DNA of 6,668 nt from Peptococcaceae bacterium. GTDB taxonomy: Bacteria; Bacillota; DSM-12270; Thermacetogeniales; Thermacetogeniaceae. Numbering within the stretch: position 1 is the stretch's first letter; each line of letters opens with the position of its first letter. The stretch spans positions 1 to 6,668 of the forward strand of contig PKYJ01000111.1 of the NCBI GenBank assembly GCA_003132605.1, written 5' to 3'. A model generated the notes under the pieces. It did no database searches. It saw only the letters and a program-made list of their open reading frames with translations, and was not told where the DNA came from. The position numbers and the translations under genes were made by a program. Of the stretch, positions 1-6,499 are shown in pieces.

Positions 1-42
1 CACCGCTTCATGTACTCCGCATTCTTTCAGGCCGGGCTGTAG
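1..42 (+). CDS. Possible C-terminal end of an upstream gene (partial)
   Basis: Frame 1 reads 13 codons (HRFMYSAFFQAGL) to a TAG at 40-42. The residues look protein-like, but the stretch is too short to identify a family, and the other frames cannot be excluded. If real, the gene ends 82 bases before the SLH-protein start, and its last codons lie inside the inverted repeat at 15-56. The call rests only on the open frame and its composition. Confidence 0.3.
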   Translation, partial: HRFMYSAFFQAGL

Positions 43-56
43 GCCCGGATGCGGAG
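15..56. repeat. Two-part inverted repeat (bulged hairpin) upstream of the SLH gene
   Basis: An 8-base outer stem, CTCCGCAT (15-22) with ATGCGGAG (49-56), encloses an inner stem, CCGGGC (32-37) with GCCCGG (43-48). The two stems abut directly on the 3' side and are separated by a 9-base bulge on the 5' side. No T-run follows, so it is not a standard intrinsic terminator. It could mark the 3' end of an upstream transcript or form part of the leader of the SLH gene. Confidence 0.5.
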
Positions 57-88
57 GAGAAGCTGGGGCATTAGAGCGGGTAGTCATC

Positions 89-97
89 TGGTAAAAA
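89..97 (+). promoter_or_regulatory. Weak candidate extended -10 for the SLH gene
   Basis: TGGTAAAAA at 89-97 fits the TGnTAnAAT extended -10 pattern loosely and lies 27 bases before the ATG. No good -35 is present; TTAGAG at 71-76 is too close. This is a weak suggestion only. Confidence 0.2.
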
Positions 98-124
98 TTA
101 GAAGGGCATGTATGGTGATCTGGA

Positions 125-1816
125 ATGCTGAATATTTTACAAAGAAAACAGCCAACTTATTATTATACTAAAGTTGTCTGTGGGTTGCCCATATGGAATG
201 CAATGGCGGCCCTCACTGTTTTGCTCTCCTTCATCCTGTTGAGCTGTGGCACGGCTTTGGCTGCCGATCTGAATGATATTGGAGGCCACTGGGCTGCTGC
301 GGAGATAGAAAGGGCGGTCTCCAGCGGTTACGTGAAAGGTTATCCCGACGGCACTTTCATGCCGGACTCCGGGGTGGACCGGGCCGAGTTCGTGGCGATG
401 CTGGATGGCGCATTCCAGGTGCCGGCCGGACAGAATGAAAATACCCCCGGGGATGTGAGTGGCCAGGACTGGTTTACCCAAGATGTGAAGTCCGCCCTTG
501 CTGCCGGGTTTGTAAGCGGCTACCCGGACGGGACCTTCCGGCCGCAGGATGAGGTTAGCCGGCAGGAAGGCGCCTGCATGCTGGCCAAGCTCTTGAAGTT
601 GGATGGCGCCGGAGACCTGAGTTTTTCTGATGCCGACGAGATTGGCAGTTGGGCGAAAGCCTCCGTGTCCGGCCTGGTTGCCGCAGGAATCATGACTGGC
701 TACCCAGATGGTTCTTTCAGGCCCCAAGAAGTCATCACCCGCGCTGAAGCGGTGGTGATGATCAACAAGGCGCTCGCTTCACAATCACTTACCCCGGTGA
801 CTGACCAATTGCAGGTAACGGGGGATGTTGTCAACGTGCGCTCAGGTCCCAGCACGAGTGCGCAGATAATCGGACAGGTGAATTCCGGAGACATCCTGCA
901 GGCAAAGTCCAAAAACAGTGATGACTGGTATCAGATAGATTTTCAGGGAGGGTCCGGCTGGGTTGCCGGATGGGATGTTCAGGTCTACCAGCCGTCGCCG
1001 GATGTGCAAGTCGGGCAGAATGACGCAGGGAGCGCGGTGAATACCCAGGGAACACAGACTAGCACCCAGTATGCAGGCAAGACAGGCCCACAAGCGACGA
1101 ATGAACAGGCGCCTAATCCAAACAACGGGTTATCTGCATCCGGTGGAACATCACCAACGAGCAGTGGCGCCTCCTTCTATGGAATGGACCTGGCGGCATA
1201 TCCGGGCGATGACGCCATGCAGGCCTGGTGGAATGACTCCCCATTTTATTACACCGGCTTTTATCTCGGCCCTGCCCCATACCACCCGGATACAAGCTTT
1301 ATGGATAAGAGGCAGGTTCCGGCCGACCAGGGATGGGGATTGCTGCCCATCTACGTCGGTCGTCAGGCAGACAGTTGGAATCTGGATAAGGGAAAAGAGG
1401 ATGGCGATGATGCTGCAAACCTGGCAGCCAGTGCCGGATTTCCCCACAATACCGTCATTTTTCTTGACATTGAGACCTCGCTTCCACTATCCGACAGTTT
1501 CTTGAGTTATGTTACCGACTGGGTAAGTGAAGTTGAAAGCCAGGGATACATTGCCGGGGTATACTGTTACATAGACAACGCCAGTCAGCTCAGAAACGCT
1601 CTCCCCGCAAATGTCGAGTTTTGGGTAGCCCATTATACCCGTAAAGACCTTCCGCCATCCATTCCCAGCCCTGCTGATAGCGGGGTGTCTTTTGCCAGCG
1701 CCTGGCAATTTGTAGGGGATACTTGTCTGACATACGGAGGATTCACGTTGGATGTCGATTTTAATACCTCTACCTATACCGATCCGGCGACAGAGTCTGT
1801 AAATGTTAAGAAGTGA
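125..1816 (+). CDS. Secreted SLH-SH3b-DUF1906 cell-wall protein (glycoside-hydrolase-like)
   Basis: 563 aa. A positively charged N-terminus is followed by a hydrophobic segment (about 27-40) and an ALA|AD signal-peptidase I site after residue 46. LLSC (38-41) resembles a lipobox but has Leu at the usual Ala/Ser position. Three S-layer homology domains follow (about 48-92, 110-153, 166-212), each with a GYPDG turn (72-76, 132-136, 192-196); the third keeps the canonical TRAE (205-208). SLH domains bind pyruvylated secondary cell-wall polymer, so the protein should sit on the outer wall. Residues about 229-288 form a bacterial SH3 domain with the usual VNVRSGPS motif. A Ser/Thr/Gln/Asn/Gly-rich linker (about 289-350) leads to a DUF1906 (Rv2525c-like) TIM-barrel domain at 352-555. 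Its GMDLAAYP start, FLDIET (446-451) and DVDF (543-546) supply acidic residues resembling the GH25 lysozyme-like active site. A peptidoglycan- or glycan-acting role is inferred; the substrate is unknown. The start has GGTGA at 114-118, six bases upstream. Confidence 0.88.
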   Translation: MLNILQRKQPTYYYTKVVCGLPIWNAMAALTVLLSFILLSCGTALAADLNDIGGHWAAAEIERAVSSGYVKGYPDGTFMPDSGVDRAEFVAMLDGAFQVPAGQNENTPGDVSGQDWFTQDVKSALAAGFVSGYPDGTFRPQDEVSRQEGACMLAKLLKLDGAGDLSFSDADEIGSWAKASVSGLVAAGIMTGYPDGSFRPQEVITRAEAVVMINKALASQSLTPVTDQLQVTGDVVNVRSGPSTSAQIIGQVNSGDILQAKSKNSDDWYQIDFQGGSGWVAGWDVQVYQPSPDVQVGQNDAGSAVNTQGTQTSTQYAGKTGPQATNEQAPNPNNGLSASGGTSPTSSGASFYGMDLAAYPGDDAMQAWWNDSPFYYTGFYLGPAPYHPDTSFMDKRQVPADQGWGLLPIYVGRQADSWNLDKGKEDGDDAANLAASAGFPHNTVIFLDIETSLPLSDSFLSYVTDWVSEVESQGYIAGVYCYIDNASQLRNALPANVEFWVAHYTRKDLPPSIPSPADSGVSFASAWQFVGDTCLTYGGFTLDVDFNTSTYTDPATESVNVKK

Positions 1817-1860
1817 GCCAAAATATCCAGTGATACCAACACCCGGCAGGTTTTACTTCA

Positions 1861-2037
1861 AGAATTGATCACCAAATGGCTGTGGAGGACAAGCAGTTCT
1901 TCTTCCTTCTGCTGGATTACTTAAACCAGGAGGAGCAGGATCAGATGCTTCAGGAATTCTGAGAGTTTGACCGGAAGTTGATCCACGAGAAGTACCGTTC
2001 GATAGTGGAGTATGCCGAGGGGGCACAGGCGCTCTAA
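1861..2037 (+). pseudogene. Decayed C-terminal half of a hemerythrin-domain gene
   Basis: In one frame, an ATG at 1876 reads 28 codons to a TGA (1960-1962) and then continues in the same frame to TAA (2035-2037). The pieces MAVEDKQFFFLLLDYL, NQEEQDQMLQEF and, after the stop, EFDRKLIHEKYRSIVE match the pattern of the last two helices of bacterial hemerythrin-like domains: a KEDKxLFP-like helix, an EEQxELLxEF helix start, then HEKY. The N-terminal helices with the first iron ligands are absent, because a stop lies upstream in this frame at 1831-1833. There is no good ribosome binding site before 1876. Intact relatives bind a di-iron centre and sense or carry oxygen or NO; this copy should be non-functional. 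The identification is from memory of the family pattern, not a search. Confidence 0.55.
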
Positions 2038-2258
2038 CAAGTCCGGAAAGCCGCGGTGTTTTCCAATAATTCGGATTGCTCTTTCGATGTCATACCCCTT
2101 TGCCAGTGTTCCCTTTTCAGGAAGATGGGTTCTGCCGTATCTGTTCTTTAAGGTTTTTTTCTCTGCAGCGGGAGAGAATAAAACCAGAGACCTCGCTCTG
2201 AGAGCCTGAGTCGAGGAGATGCCGACGGCAGATTCTGGATTACATTCCTGATGGGGCG
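2038..2258. other. Intergenic stretch with an unassigned minus-strand open frame
   Basis: This completes the gene-free region between the SLH gene and the debranching enzyme. One minus-strand frame is open from about 2271 down to a TAA near 1921, without an ATG. Over about 2166-2038 it reads plausible protein such as YGRTHLPEKGTLAKGYD and IERAIRIIGKHRGFPDLLER, with AT-rich codons unlike the neighbours. I do not recognise the family; it may be another gene remnant. The portion below 2037 is only the antisense of the hemerythrin remnant. A T7 run at 2154-2160 has no stem before it. No convincing promoter for the downstream gene was seen. Confidence 0.3.
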
Positions 2259-2264
2259 GTGGCG

Positions 2265-4271
2265 ATGGACCTCAGTTTTGGGAAAAGCGAACTGGGCCCT
2301 GAGATTGGCCCAACCAGGGAGTGGTTGCTGACCAACGGCCTGGGAGGCTTTGCCTCGTCCACCATCATCGGCCTCAACACCCGCCGCTATCATGGGCTGC
2401 TGGTGGCATCCCTGCATCCTCCGGTTGACCGGAGGTTACTGGTGGCCAAACTGGACGAGGACCTTTTCATCGAGGGAGCGAGGTACGCCCTGGGGACCAA
2501 TCAGGTACACGACGGCTATTACGCCCAGGAGGGCTACCGGTTATTGCAGCGCTTCCAGCGGCAGCCCTTCCCGGCGTATACCTACCAGATCGGCGACCTG
2601 TTCGTGATCAAGCAGATCTTTATGGTCTACGGCCACAATACCACGGTCATCCACTATAGGATAGTCAACGAATCCCGGCGCCCGGCGACCCTGCATATCT
2701 TTCCACTGGTCAACTGCCGGGATTTTCACGATGCCATTTTAGAGAACGGCTGGCCGTTCGACCAGAGGGTCCAGGACCGCCAGGTGGAGATCGAGCCATT
2801 TTCCGGGGCGCCGCACATCTTTCTGGCCAGTGACCGGGGGCGCTATACCAGGGTGCCTGCCTGGTACCGGGGGATGTACTACCGGGTGGAGCGGGAGCGC
2901 GGCCTGCCCAGTCACGAAGACCATTTTATGCCCGGTCACTTCATTGTGCAATGTGATGCCAGTGAGGATCTCACCATGATCGTTTCTGCGGAGCCGATCC
3001 CGCCGGTCTCCTATGAGGAAATGGAGAAAGAGGCCCTGGAGCGCCAATCGGGCCTGCTTTCAGTTGCCGGCTGCCAGGATGAGTTTGCCCGGCAGTTGGT
3101 GCTGGCGGCGGACGATTTCCTGGTCTGGCGGGAATCAACCGGGAAGCGGACGATCATCGCCGGCTACCCCTGGTTCAACGACTGGGGACGGGATGCCATG
3201 ATCGCCCTGCCGGGGCTGACCCTGTGCACCGGACGCCACGCCGAGGCCAGGGAGATCCTGGCCACCTTCGCCGCCTACGCCAGGGACGGCCTGATCCCCA
3301 ACATGTTCCAGGATGCCGGCGGAGAGCCGTTCTACAACACGGTGGATGCTCCATTGTGGCTCTTCTACGCTGTTCAGAAGCTGCTGCAGTACACTTCTGA
3401 CTACGCATTCGTAAAGGATCGCCTGTATCCTACCATGAAGGAGATCGTCGAACATTACCGGCGGGGGACGCACTTTCAGATCCGGATGGCCGGAGATCAC
3501 CTGGTGGAGGCCGGGGGGCCCGGCTTGCAACTGACCTGGATGGATGCCAAGGTGGGCGACTGGGTGGTCACGCCCAGGGACGGGAAGCCGGTGGAGGTTA
3601 ATGCCCTCTGGTACAACGCCCTCATGTTTATGGGCGAACTGTCAGCAGCCTTGGGCGAGCCGGAGTTGTACGGCAGGCTGGCGGAACAGGCGCAGGCCAG
3701 CTTCAGGATAGTCTTCTGGAACGAGGCGGCCCGGTGCCTCTATGACGTGGTGGATGGTGAGCACAGGGACGCCAGGCTCCGGCCGAACCAGATCCTCGCC
3801 GTCAGCCTGCCGTACAGTCCCCTGTCCCGGGCGCAGGCGCGGGCCGTGGTGCAGAAGGTCTGGCAGCACCTATACACAGCCTATGGCCTGCGCAGTCTCA
3901 GTCCCTCCGATCCGGAGTTCAAGGGGCGTTATCTCGGCAACCAACTGGAACGGGACGCCGCCTATCACCAGGGGACGGTCTGGAGTTGGCTGATCGGTCA
4001 CTTCATCACTGCCTACCGCAGGGTCAATGATCGCTCGCCGGCCAGCCTGGAGACGGCATACCAGATGCTGGCGCCCTTCAGGGACCACCTGCGCGACCAC
4101 GGGGTCGGCTCGGTGTCGGAGGTCTTCGACGGGGAGCAGCCATTCACGCCGAGGGGTTGCTTTGCCCAGGCCTGGGGAGTGGCCGAGGTGCTGCGCTGCT
4201 GGACGGAAGAGTTGCGGGACGCAAGGTTAATTTCTAGGAAAGCAGCAGGAATTGAGGGCGGCGATGTGTAA
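2265..4271 (+). CDS. Amylo-alpha-1,6-glucosidase (glycogen debranching enzyme, GH133-like)
   Basis: 668 aa from ATG 2265. This start is preferred over GTG 2259 because GGGG at 2253-2256 lies eight bases before the ATG but only two before the GTG, and MDLSFG fits the usual family start. The N-terminal domain (about 1-245) is the bacterial/archaeal GDE N-terminal type, with REWLLTNGLGG (18-28) and NTRRYHGLL (38-46). The C-terminal domain (about 275-650) is the (alpha/alpha)6 GDE_C type, with GYPWFNDWGRDAMIALPGL (300-318). By comparison with eukaryotic debranching enzymes, D427 in TWMD (424-427) is the likely general acid and E619 in SEVFDG the likely base; the following PRGCFAQAW (629-637) is also conserved. 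The enzyme hydrolyses alpha-1,6 branch glucose in glycogen or related glucans in the cytoplasm. It lacks the N-terminal transferase (GH13-like) part of eukaryotic enzymes, as is usual in prokaryotes. All key motifs are intact. No other glycogen genes lie in the window. Confidence 0.92.
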   Translation: MDLSFGKSELGPEIGPTREWLLTNGLGGFASSTIIGLNTRRYHGLLVASLHPPVDRRLLVAKLDEDLFIEGARYALGTNQVHDGYYAQEGYRLLQRFQRQPFPAYTYQIGDLFVIKQIFMVYGHNTTVIHYRIVNESRRPATLHIFPLVNCRDFHDAILENGWPFDQRVQDRQVEIEPFSGAPHIFLASDRGRYTRVPAWYRGMYYRVERERGLPSHEDHFMPGHFIVQCDASEDLTMIVSAEPIPPVSYEEMEKEALERQSGLLSVAGCQDEFARQLVLAADDFLVWRESTGKRTIIAGYPWFNDWGRDAMIALPGLTLCTGRHAEAREILATFAAYARDGLIPNMFQDAGGEPFYNTVDAPLWLFYAVQKLLQYTSDYAFVKDRLYPTMKEIVEHYRRGTHFQIRMAGDHLVEAGGPGLQLTWMDAKVGDWVVTPRDGKPVEVNALWYNALMFMGELSAALGEPELYGRLAEQAQASFRIVFWNEAARCLYDVVDGEHRDARLRPNQILAVSLPYSPLSRAQARAVVQKVWQHLYTAYGLRSLSPSDPEFKGRYLGNQLERDAAYHQGTVWSWLIGHFITAYRRVNDRSPASLETAYQMLAPFRDHLRDHGVGSVSEVFDGEQPFTPRGCFAQAWGVAEVLRCWTEELRDARLISRKAAGIEGGDV

Positions 4272-4352
4272 GAGTACTTAGGTTGTCCAGTGGAGATGCC
4301 AACTACCGCTAGCCAATCAATATGTTTTGAGCACCGGATGCACCTGCGCTAT

Positions 4353-4358
4353 AGGAGG
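4353..4358 (+). promoter_or_regulatory. Ribosome binding site that fixes the DUF3842 start
   Basis: A perfect AGGAGG lies six bases before ATG 4365. It favours that start over an in-frame ATG at 4290, whose extra 25 residues have no family resemblance and which has no comparable Shine-Dalgarno sequence. Confidence 0.85.
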
Positions 4359-4364
4359 CCAGCC

Positions 4365-4787
4365 ATGAGGATTGCCGTGATCGATGGCCAGGGGGGCGGC
4401 ATTGGCAAACACATCACCGAGCGGATCAGAAAGGGTTTGGGACCCGAAGTGGAGATCATCGCTTTGGGAACAAACAGCGCGGCCACCGCTCTGATGCTGC
4501 GGGCCGGCGCCAACGAGGGGGCGACCGGTGAAAATGCCGTGGTCCAGACTGTGGCCGAGGTGGACGTGATCACCGGCCCGATCTCCATCCTGGTTGCCAA
4601 TTCCATGCTGGGCGAGGTCACCCCCGGGATGGCGGTAGCCATCGGGGGCAGCAAGGCTTTGAAGCTGTTGCTTCCCATCGGCAGGGGCCGGATCGAGATC
4701 GTGGGTTTGCAGTCCGAGCCGTTGCCGCATCTGGTGGAGAAGCTGGTGCAGCTTTTGAAGGAACTAAAGCCAAAAAAAGAGCTATAA
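4365..4787 (+). CDS. DUF3842 family protein of unknown function
   Basis: 140 aa, soluble, no signal peptide or membrane helix. It begins MRIAVIDGQGGGIGKHITER, a beta strand followed by a glycine-rich loop and a helix, as in dinucleotide-binding Rossmann folds. The loop DGQGGGIG (7-14) matches the SDR pattern TGxxxGIG except for Asp in place of Thr. Alternating strands and helices follow: EIIALGTNSAATALML (30-45), a Gly/Ala-rich turn AGANEGATGENAVV (47-60), ISILVANSMLGEVTPGMAVAI (73-93) and a C-terminal helix ending in KPKKEL. This matches the DUF3842 family of Clostridia as I remember it; no function is established. It starts 93 bases after the debranching gene with no terminator visible between them, so co-transcription is possible. 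At 140 aa it is too short for a full SDR enzyme and lacks a YxxxK catalytic pair. Confidence 0.8.
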   Translation: MRIAVIDGQGGGIGKHITERIRKGLGPEVEIIALGTNSAATALMLRAGANEGATGENAVVQTVAEVDVITGPISILVANSMLGEVTPGMAVAIGGSKALKLLLPIGRGRIEIVGLQSEPLPHLVEKLVQLLKELKPKKEL

Positions 4788-4808
4788 AGAACGGTTCCAG
4801 GAGATATG

Positions 4809-4829
4809 CCTTAACATCTGAGGTTTTTT
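4809..4829 (+). terminator. Weak intrinsic terminator after the DUF3842 gene
   Basis: CCTTA (4809-4813) pairs with TGAGG (4819-4823), including one G-U pair, around a five-base loop and is followed by T6 (4824-4829). The stem is short, so termination may be partial. The position, 22 bases after the stop codon, is typical. Confidence 0.4.
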
Positions 4830-4908
4830 CATTGGATTATATTCAGTAGATCGCGCAATCTGATCCGCGGTAATCGGAATCCGGGCGGAGGCAACAGGGG
4901 GAGATCGC

Positions 4909-5664
4909 ATGTCCGGCCACTCTAAATGGGCAAACATTAAACACCGCAAGGCGAAGGTTGATGCGCAGCGTGCCAATGTCTTCACCAAGCTGGGAAGGGC
5001 GATCTTCGCCGCAGCCCGCCAGGGGGGCGGCGATCCCAACTCCAACATGAATCTGAAGCTGGCGATCACCAACGCCCGGGCGGCAAACATGCCCGTTGAC
5101 AACATCAATCGCCTGATCACCCGGGCAATCGGAGAAGCTGAAGGGGTCAATTACGAGGAGGCTTTGTACGAGGGCTATGCCGCCGGCGGCGTGGCGGTGC
5201 TGGTGCAGATCCTGACCGACAACCGCAACCGTACCGCTTCGGAGATCCGCTACCTGTTTTCCAGGAACGGCGGGAACCTTGGAGAATCCGGCTGCGTGGC
5301 CTGGATGTTCGAGTTGAAGGGCTTGCTTCAAGTAACCACCAGGGATGTCCCCGGCGATCCGGACGAACTGATGCTTGACCTGATCGAGATCGGGGCGGAG
5401 GACGTCAAGGAAGAGGATAACCTGATCGAGTTAGTGACGGCCCCGCAGGATTATGATCGCATCAAGACCTACCTGGATGAGAGAGGTATAAAATACAGCA
5501 ACGCCGACCTGACCATGATTCCCAAAACTACCGTTCCTGTCAACGATGCCGATACTGCGGAGAAGATCCTGAAACTGCTGGATGCTCTGGATGGGCTCGA
5601 CGATGTCCAGAACGCCTACGCCAACTTTGACATCCCTGACGAGGTGCTGAACAGCATTGAATGA
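4909..5664 (+). CDS. yebC: YebC/TACO1 (PmpR) family protein
   Basis: 251 aa, the usual family length. The N-terminal signature MSGHSKWANIKHRKAKVDAQ (1-20) and FTKLGRAI (25-32) are intact, followed by GGDPNSNMNLKLAITNARAANMP (40-62; shown here as one family block), LYEGYAAGGVAVLVQILTDN (86-105) with RNRTASEIR, the SRNGGNLGESGCVAWMF region (118-134), and a C-terminal ferredoxin-like domain ending DVQNAYANFDIP. The family was long annotated as transcriptional regulators; more recent work on YebC and mitochondrial TACO1 links it to ribosome function and relief of stalling at difficult sequences such as proline runs. It acts in the cytoplasm. The start has a strong GGGGGAG at 4897-4903, five bases before the ATG. 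The gene is separated from DUF3842 by 121 bases with a weak terminator and ends in its own strong terminator, so it is probably a single-gene unit. Confidence 0.96.
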   Translation: MSGHSKWANIKHRKAKVDAQRANVFTKLGRAIFAAARQGGGDPNSNMNLKLAITNARAANMPVDNINRLITRAIGEAEGVNYEEALYEGYAAGGVAVLVQILTDNRNRTASEIRYLFSRNGGNLGESGCVAWMFELKGLLQVTTRDVPGDPDELMLDLIEIGAEDVKEEDNLIELVTAPQDYDRIKTYLDERGIKYSNADLTMIPKTTVPVNDADTAEKILKLLDALDGLDDVQNAYANFDIPDEVLNSIE

Positions 5665-5720
5665 AAACCCGCTGTTGCCTTAAACCGTTGTGTGCACCAG
5701 CGGATCGAGGACTGTAAATC

Positions 5721-5755
5721 ACCCCCGGGACATGATTTCCGGGGGTTTCTCGTTT
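5721..5755 (+). terminator. Strong intrinsic terminator after yebC
   Basis: ACCCCCGG (5721-5728) pairs perfectly with CCGGGGGT (5739-5746). G5729-T5738 and A5730-T5737 can extend it towards a six-base loop. The tail TTTCTCGTTT (5746-5755) is T-rich though interrupted. Confidence 0.85.
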
Positions 5756-5764
5756 CATCGAGGG

Positions 5765-5832
5765 TTGCCCTGACTGTAATTGAGGTGAGAGGCAGGTGCC
5801 CGCTTGCTTGCGGGCGCGTCAGGATGAGGCAA
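5765..5832 (+). ncRNA. Structured RNA-like element before the bofC-like gene
   Basis: Three stacked helices can form. TTGCC (5765-5769) pairs with GGCAA (5828-5832); CTGAC (5770-5774) pairs with GTCAG (5818-5822), with a five-base 3' bulge between the two; and GTGCCCGC (5796-5803) pairs with GCGGGCGC (5810-5817) around the loop TTGCTT. A 21-base purine-rich stretch (5775-5795) is bulged on the 5' side. No T-run follows, so it is not a terminator. It matches no riboswitch consensus that I recognise. It may be a processed RNA, a leader element or simply an intergenic palindrome. Confidence 0.4.
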
Positions 5833-5839
5833 GTAAAAA

Positions 5840-5877
5840 GTATGCATATATGAGCCAGGGATGGTAATATTTATAAA
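5840..5877 (+). promoter_or_regulatory. Candidate promoter region of the bofC-like gene
   Basis: Two readings compete. One is a housekeeping extended -10, TGGTAATAT (5862-5870), or TATAAA (5872-5877). The other is a forespore-type promoter: GCATA (5844-5848) matches a sigma-F -35 (GYWTA) and GGTAATATTT (5863-5872) matches nine of ten positions of the sigma-F -10 (GGNRANAHTR). The 14-base spacer is about two bases short for sigma-F. GTATG at 5840-5844 would be a sigma-G-like -35. Consensus sequences are from memory. Confidence 0.35.
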
Positions 5878-5904
5878 GTAAGAACAAACAAGGGACTGGT
5901 TCCG

Positions 5905-6447
5905 GTGGACAAGAAGAAGGCGGCCAAGAGGGCACCCCAGCTGATACTTTATGGGATCTTGCTGCTGGTGTTGGCAGGAGGGCTTTACCTCGGGTGGGAA
6001 CGGATCCTGCTAGCAAGGCCGTTGCCTGCGGGGACCAGGGTTATTGTCAGAACGTTCTACACCCTGAGCAAGCGCGAGGTGGATCGCAGCGCCGGCTTGC
6101 CGGATAAGAAAGCCTGCAGCACCCTTGACCTGCTGCGTCTGTACCCGGCAAAGCAGGGATGGGAGATGAGCCTTGCCAGTGGCGAGGTGATCTTCACCAG
6201 GGCGGTGGATGGGCTTTGTCCGGATGACCAGAACAAATCCCACCTCGGGGAGAAAGGCGGATTCGTGGCAGTGGTCCGCGGTCCTGCCGGGATCAACGGT
6301 GGCATCATCAGGGTGACCACCATCCTGGTGTCCAGCCTCCCTGCCGACTACCAGAAAGAGGCCGAACAGGGCACCCTCGACCTGCCCGACGAAACCTCCC
6401 TGTTGCAGATTCTGGACAGCCTGGACGAGAATAACGGGAGTGGATGA
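5905..6447 (+). CDS. Membrane-anchored BofC C-terminal-domain protein
   Basis: 180 aa from GTG 5905; AAGGGA at 5890-5895 lies nine bases upstream. A lysine-rich start (DKKKAAKRA) precedes one hydrophobic helix (about 12-30, ILYGILLLVLAGGLYLG), giving an inside-N, outside-C anchor. The exported part has a polar middle (about 44-84) and a BofC_C-like domain (about 85-175) with GWEMSLASGEVIFTRAVDGL, LCPDD, LGEKGGFVAVVRGP, VSSLP and LLQILDSLD. In Bacillus, BofC is made in the forespore, is exported to the space between the forespore membranes and restrains the SpoIVB protease in the sigma-K checkpoint. Whether this homologue does the same is inference. The position downstream of yebC matches the B. 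subtilis yrbC-bofC-ruvAB neighbourhood. It is a single-gene unit with its own candidate promoter and terminator. Confidence 0.75.
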   Translation: MDKKKAAKRAPQLILYGILLLVLAGGLYLGWERILLARPLPAGTRVIVRTFYTLSKREVDRSAGLPDKKACSTLDLLRLYPAKQGWEMSLASGEVIFTRAVDGLCPDDQNKSHLGEKGGFVAVVRGPAGINGGIIRVTTILVSSLPADYQKEAEQGTLDLPDETSLLQILDSLDENNGSG

Positions 6448-6499
6448 GCCAGCTCTGTGGGAAAATCTGTTAGCCGTTTCAAACCTGGCCAACCAGATG

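Noticed and set aside
137..727. Long minus-strand frame opposite the SLH gene
   Set aside because: It is a shadow of the SLH repeats; the + strand frame carries clear domains and a signal peptide.
1960..1962. TGA read as selenocysteine in the hemerythrin-like frame
   Set aside because: No obvious SECIS-like stem was seen directly after it, hemerythrins are not known to me as selenoproteins, and the N-terminal half is missing, so decay is simpler.
2012..2209. 65-codon + strand frame in the gene-poor region
   Set aside because: It lies opposite a more protein-like minus-strand frame, overlaps the hemerythrin relic and has no good ribosome binding site.
2213..2251. Ten-codon leader peptide after GAGGAG (ATG 2219 to TGA 2249)
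   Set aside because: The Shine-Dalgarno sequence touches the ATG with no spacer, and no attenuator structure follows before the debranching gene.
4290..4364. N-terminal extension of the DUF3842 protein from ATG 4290
   Set aside because: The 25 extra residues do not resemble the family, and a perfect AGGAGG precedes ATG 4365.
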